Shown here: in pieces, positions 59,508 to 64,000 of the stretch
Layout: the number at the start of each line of letters is the position of its first letter
Position numbering within the stretch: position 1 is the stretch's first letter
From: Zizania palustris
Lineage: Eukaryota; Streptophyta; Magnoliopsida; Poales; Poaceae
Assembly: GCA_019279435.1 (NCBI GenBank)
Contig: JAAALK010000287.1
Coordinates: 27,342,162-27,406,161, forward strand
Direction of reading: 5' to 3'
DNA: 64,000 nt
Translations under genes and position numbers: made by a program
The notes under the pieces: model-generated
What the model was told of the DNA's origin: nothing
What the model saw: only the letters and a program-made list of their open reading frames with translations
Databases searched by the model: none

Positions 59508-60165
59508 AACTATAATTCATCTCGTATCATCGAGATTTATTTCATACTCTTGAAATTAGACAATCCTTTGATAGAGAGCTCTCAATCCAATTAATTTTTA
59601 AGCTCATCTCCGCCAATAAATAAATAAATATGTGTATATTTATGGGAATAATCGTGTGTATTGCTGCACAAAAATTTAAGAGTTGCACAACAAATTAAAA
59701 TGTGATACAAATTAAAGGTGGATTTGCTTTTTCTGGATACGTGACTTATGCATTATTGCATGCATGCATGCCTTTATATAATTTGCACGATTAGAATAAA
59801 TAATCGATTGTTAAAAATAAGTAAAATGTGGCTTCAAAGGCAAATATGGTGATATAGATAGTACTTGCGGATTAACTATTATTAAGGTGACGTGTACGTG
59901 GCTACACAGGAAAAGAGATCATATATATACAAGTAGCATTATAGTTATCATCAAGAATAAATAAAGATAATAAATATTAGGTCAACTTAGATATATAAAC
60001 ACTGATGAGTATAGGGCAATTAATTCTACAGAGTTCATTATCATCACAAATAAGCTAATTAACAAATTAGCTATATATGTCAACTTAGATATATAACACG
60101 TACGCGTGTATATATATACTAATACTCATTTATCAACTTCACATATATATGCAGGTTTATACCCA

Positions 60166-60257
<92 letters not shown>

Positions 60258-61524
60258 GTACATCGAGCTGGCTAGCTATCATATCGATGCATCTACTACA
60301 TACTCTGACGGAACACTTAATATATATACAAGTTAACGTGCGTACTTAAGTTAATTAGTTGTTACTTGTTAGACGACGTCGTAGATACGATGATGCGTGC
60401 ATGAATTATGAGTACACGCAGCATGGATTCACACGAATTAATATTAATATGTGGAAATCAGTTGTTCATCGTCGTTATCAACAACACCTTCAGTTTTCAT
60501 ATATAAAAGGAATTTGAGAAATATATTACTCGCTCGCTCGTTCATCATCGTTTAAAATATCAACCAAGTTTAGATCGATGCATGATGCATGCAGCTGGGT
60601 TAGTTCAGGGCCAAATTAACAGTGACGACTCCTGCAAAGTTCGTTAGTTTATGAATGAAATGGATGGGCCAACTAGCTAGTCAAATTCCGGGCCCAATAC
60701 TTATATAGACTGGAGGTACGTCAATTAAATTTACAACGTGTGCAGTGTCAGTGTATATATTGCAGAATCATTCATTCAAACTGTCACATAAACTTAATTT
60801 CGAAAGGATTTAATACCATAGATACATTATTGTAGTAGCAAACGATCGAGACGACATTCTATGCTCTTCGTTCGTTCATATAGCTGAATTTGTTTATTTT
60901 GTTCCTCACCAGTCACCACCCTAGGTATCGAACTTTACATTTGAAAATTTACGGGAATAAAGTGTTATTATACAAATAATGTTGCCAAATCTTTTCATAC
61001 TTTTTGTAATTTTGTAACTGATGTTTGAATACATATAAATTAACAACGGAAGGCCAGGGCTTTAATTAATTTGTTAATTATCCGAGCGGTGGCCCAGGTC
61101 AGTTCGTTTCCTTTCTCTACACCATTATCGTATGTTTTAATTTTCTGCATTTGTTTGTATACACAAAATATATAGATTGAGAAATCGATCGATGAAGAGC
61201 TAGCATTATATTCATAGATATGGAAATAATGATTAGTGCTCATAACCATGACTTTATTTTATTAATTTGAACATACACAAATATATTATATATGATCGAT
61301 CGAACATACGCACCTTTGCACATGTGTATTATGCAAAAGTAGCCAAAGTAGGAAGTCCATGCATATATATGTTATACGTACATCGATCAACCCGGTTTAA
61401 TTATATATAGTCTAGATGCATGCATGGACTTGCATTTTATTGTAATATAAGGAGGTAGTTAATTAAGTGCAATGGTAGTAGCTAGCAGGTGACTATATAT
61501 ATGAAGCTGGTGGTGGATGATCTA
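58920..61524. other. Intergenic between proteases 2 and 3
   Basis: AT-rich. Contains TA/CA/CG compound microsatellite 60169-60258, and duplicated block copy 1 (to 59507). The 59.5-61.5 kb part shows no gene. Confidence 0.55.
60169..60258. repeat. Compound microsatellite (TA)n(CA)n(CG)n
   Basis: About 30 TA units followed by CA then CG alternation. All are alternating pyrimidine-purine, a possible Z-DNA-forming tract. Confidence 0.95.
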
Positions 61525-62622
61525 TCAGAGCTCATCCTTGGCGGCGACACGTTTGGTGGCGGCGATGTCGATGGCGGCGCAGGGGGAGTTCTTGATGGGG
61601 TAGAAGGGGTACATGGCGATGCCGCAGATGCCCTCCTTTACGTCCACGTCGCGGATCATCCGGATGTAGCCGTTCTCACCCCAGTTGTCGCTCCACGAGT
61701 TCTTCACGATCCAGTACCGCACGCCTTCCTGGGTGACGCCATAGCCGACCACCACAACGGCGTGGTCCAGCAACGTTCCGCAGTCGTCGCCGGTGAAGAC
61801 GCCCTCCGTGTACAGCATGAAGTCGTGGCTCGCCTCGATGTACACCGTCACCGGCTGCAGGTACACCTGCTGCTTCAGTGCCTTCTCGTTGTTCCCTGCC
61901 ACCGCCGCGTACCCGTCGATGTTCACCAGAGGGTTCATCGTGCTCGTGTCCAGCCTGCACTGGTCGTCCATGGCCTCGTAGGGCGGGTAGTTGCACGCCA
62001 AGGTGATGCCGGTATCCATGGCGTACTCGAACACGCCGGGCGTCGTCCCGCCTTCCTCGCAGTTGCCGGCACCGGAGCAGTCGAGCACCTGCTGCTCCGA
62101 CAGCGTCAGCAGGTTCCCCGTCACGATGGCGTTGATGCTCTCCACGGCCGCCGTGCCCGCGAAGTCCCAGCAGCTCCCGCACGGGCCCTGGTCCTTCACG
62201 TGAGTCACGGCTCCGTAGTCCCTCCAGTCGTACGACGACGGCACATTGCCGGCGGCGACCTTGGACTTTACGATCTTGGCCTTCTTCACGGCGTCGACGG
62301 CGGGCTTGACGGCCCCGGTGTACTTCTTCTTGAACTCCTCGAGCGTCATGTCGGCGAACCTGTTAAGGCCGAGCTTGTAGGGCTTACCCTTGTTGCTGTT
62401 GAAGTCGAGCACGTACTTGGCGTTCTTCTTGAACACCTCGTACTTGGTCTTCTTCTCCGCGAGGTCCGCCGTCACCGTGTGCACGCCGCGCCATTTCTCG
62501 TACAGCTTCCACGTGGTGGCCTCCGTGGCGAGGTCCTTCTCCGTGAAGGGGATGCCCTGCGCCATGGCAATGGCGATGCAGAGCACAATGCCCATTAGGA
62601 GGGCCTGCTTCGTCTCCGCCAT
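61525..62622 (-). CDS. Papain-like cysteine protease 3 with C-terminal KDEL
   Basis: Single exon, 365 residues. Signal peptide (ALLMGIVLCIAIAMAQG), I29 prodomain (KLYEKWRGVH, YEVFKKNAKYVLDFN, LGLNRFADMTLEEF), mature part from SYDWRDYGAVTHVKDQG. Catalytic Gln in DQGPC, Cys in GSCWDF (Asp where family members have Ala), His in LDHAVVVVGYG, Asn in WIVKNSWSDNWG. After the catalytic domain, an extension of about 22 residues ends KRVAAKDEL and the stop (61525). KDEL is an ER retrieval signal; KDEL-tailed papain-like proteases (CysEP) are stored in ricinosomes and act in programmed cell death. Here the rest of the sequence groups with protease 2 (shared FTEKDL, LSEQQVLDCSGAG), so the tail may be independent. 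It lacks both introns of protease 2, suggesting intron loss or retroposition. Confidence 0.94.
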   Translation of the reverse strand: MAETKQALLMGIVLCIAIAMAQGIPFTEKDLATEATTWKLYEKWRGVHTVTADLAEKKTKYEVFKKNAKYVLDFNSNKGKPYKLGLNRFADMTLEEFKKKYTGAVKPAVDAVKKAKIVKSKVAAGNVPSSYDWRDYGAVTHVKDQGPCGSCWDFAGTAAVESINAIVTGNLLTLSEQQVLDCSGAGNCEEGGTTPGVFEYAMDTGITLACNYPPYEAMDDQCRLDTSTMNPLVNIDGYAAVAGNNEKALKQQVYLQPVTVYIEASHDFMLYTEGVFTGDDCGTLLDHAVVVVGYGVTQEGVRYWIVKNSWSDNWGENGYIRMIRDVDVKEGICGIAMYPFYPIKNSPCAAIDIAATKRVAAKDEL

Positions 62623-62760
62623 TGATCTTTTCTAGCTAGCTAGAGCAACTAACTAATAACTCGATCTCAACGTACCGTACGTTGTTAAGTTGTTTAGCTT
62701 AAGTAGTGTGCCGTACGTGCATCGGTGCATGGGATGATATCGATACATAACAACCTTCTC

Positions 62761-62768
62761 CTTTTATA
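62761..62768 (-). promoter_or_regulatory. TATA box of protease 3
   Basis: TATAAAAG on the minus strand, about 140 bp upstream of the ATG at 62622. Confidence 0.7.
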
Positions 62769-63323
62769 GGAGCTGAGGGAGATGAAGAGAGTAGATATGA
62801 TTCACCAGTTATATATTAGCCAGTGGAATTGGACTTTAATTCAAGCCGCATGTATATATATAATATATATATGCCTTGGTTTCTTACTTACCGCCCAAAT
62901 AATCACAATATAATCATGACATAATTTCACAATACATTTTTTTTACCACAAATCCCTCCGTATAGATAAATTCAGTGTGGGCTTTGACTTTTTAGCCGAT
63001 ACTAAATACACAGTTTTTTAATTATCATCTATTGTAACCTTAGTTAACTGCTAAAGATTAGGATTGTTTTAATTTTATTTTTTACACTAAATTCTATTCT
63101 CGTCTGATAATAGATAACTAGGGGAAGTTTAATTTATTTTTTTCTATCTGTCGAATGTATGCGATCAGGCAACAAATTAATTATCCTAGCTAGTAGTAGT
63201 GGTAGCTTAGATTCAACTACTTGATTACAGATTTATTTTTCTATCTCTTTGGGTTTGGGTCAAACTCAATACTCAATTCACAATATGTTTATTGCATTGC
63301 ATGCATGCTCGGCCCGTGGTTGG

Positions 63324-63530
63324 CACTACTACAAAGCGACACTGTAGCGGCGGGCAAAATCGACCTATAGTGGCGGGCATCCAGTCCGCCACTGCTCTAA
63401 CGCCACTGCTATCGCTGGTTAGCAGTGGCGGTCAGAGCGCCCGCCACCGCTGTGTTAACAGCAGTGGCGGGCGTGCTGACATCATCTGCCCGCACTGCCG
63501 TTATCAATAGCAGTGGCGGGCAGAACCAAC
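63324..63530. mobile_element. CACTA-like terminal fragment or related MITE
   Basis: Begins CACTACTACAAAG and contains direct and inverted GCAGTGGCGGGC copies over 200 bp. The opposite terminus is not obvious. Inserted between the two halves of the duplicated block. Confidence 0.6.
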
Positions 63531-63647
63531 TAATCAAGAGACGTCGTCCATCATATCCACTGCATGCACGTACCCTTCAGCGTTAGCACACAGGCTGCAG
63601 GCATGCAGAGATCCCGTCGAACGTAATAATGTATATATGTACCATTC

Positions 63648-63650
<3 letters not shown>

Positions 63651-63680
<30 letters not shown>
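63651..63680. repeat. (TA)n microsatellite
   Basis: TA run within the duplicated block, longer than its counterpart at 59382-59392. Confidence 0.9.
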
Positions 63681-63682
<2 letters not shown>

Positions 63683-63830
63683 GTATCATCACCCACCATC
63701 ACTTGCGTACGTACGTATGCATATTTAACTAACCATGCATGCATGTACATGCATGGCTCGAGTATAAGTTTATATACACATGACAAAGCCATGCATGATT
63801 ATTTAACTAATTAATAAGTCTAGGGATTAC

Positions 63831-64000
63831 ACTACGGAAAAATGCAAGATCGCCTAGTGCCAAAAACTTTATCAAGTGCATTATTTTAGATACTCGGCAA
63901 AACTTAGTTTGCTGAGTATATTTAAGAAAACACTAGGCAAACTTTAATAAGTACTCCGTACTAGTACATTGGAATTAATTGTACAAAGTTTTAGTTATCA
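63831..64000. mobile_element. CACTA terminal region, cut by window end
   Basis: Starts CACTACGGAAAAATGC and continues with diverged ACTCGGCAAA / TTTGCTGAGT motifs, related to the subterminal repeats at 57785-58095. Extends beyond the window. Confidence 0.65.

Larger units (their letters stand above)
62996..63803. repeat. Duplicated upstream block, copy 2
   Basis: Partner of 58352-59507; matching parts are 62996-63258 and 63611-63803. The gap between them contains an inserted repeat with GTGGCGGGC motifs. Confidence 0.8.

Noticed and set aside
61489..62598. 369-residue + strand ORF
   Set aside because: Antisense of protease 3. High GC at third positions removes stops on the opposite strand; Val/Gly/His-rich with no domain.

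Overview
This is nuclear DNA from a grass, most likely Oryza or a close relative. The signs are GC-rich monocot exons with AT-rich introns, clear plant-only families (STRUBBELIG-type kinase, TORTIFOLIA1-like, WAK, DCD, SUF4-like), grass-type MITEs, CACTA and LINE debris, and LTR elements primed by initiator tRNA-Met. The species call is inference. The run SUF4-like, WAK, C1A proteases resembles my unverified recollection of distal rice chromosome 9.

Layout. 0.3-2.4 kb (+): 3' part of an SRF-type LRR receptor pseudokinase, cut by the window edge. 3.2-7.1 kb (-): complete TORTIFOLIA1-like microtubule protein. 9.0-11.6 kb (-): two-exon mitochondrial complex I ESSS-like subunit with a hAT-like element in its intron. 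12.1-12.8 kb: perfectly centred palindromic LTR element. 13.1-15.5 kb (-): plant-specific single-pass membrane protein. 16.5-18.5 kb: TE debris (GC minisatellite, possible GRF finger fragment, dead LINE). 18.8-19.5 kb (+): dihydroneopterin aldolase. 21.1-22.9 kb (-): proline-rich X8/CBM43 wall protein. 23.8-29.2 kb (-): SUF4-like zinc finger gene, whose largest intron holds a solo LTR split by a LINE. 29.6-32.0 kb (+): wall-associated kinase, divergent from SUF4. 32.2-33.6 kb (-): papain-like protease 1. 34.9-36.2 kb (+): soluble inorganic pyrophosphatase with two apparent GC-AG introns. 37-39.4 kb: exon-like orphan, a MITE and a CACTA end. 39.6-40.5 kb (+): thioredoxin-h-like protein without active-site cysteines. 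42.2-47.0 kb (+): DHHC S-acyltransferase with a 1-nt frameshift in exon 2. 50.3-53.1 kb (+): DCD-domain protein with EAR-like motifs and a fresh 120-bp internal duplication. 53.7-54.2 kb: LINE endonuclease remnant. 54.7-56.0 and 61.5-62.6 kb (-): papain-like proteases 2 and 3, the latter ending in KDEL. They are separated by TA-microsatellite-embedded foldback repeats and CACTA-type debris.

The single-copy genes are unrelated housekeeping and signalling genes, not an operon-like system. The part with shared history is the protease pair at 54-64 kb, where upstream regions are also duplicated. Exon models were built by eye from GT/GC-AG sites, reading phase and family motifs. The summed CDS length is a multiple of three for every complete gene except the DHHC gene, where one exon is exactly one base short. 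I found no convincing tRNA, rRNA, CRISPR or organellar insertion, and no single undescribed 'system'. The strongest oddities are the palindromic LTR insertion, the cysteine-free thioredoxin, the KDEL protease with its duplicated upstream region, the tandem foldback array, and the DHHC frameshift.
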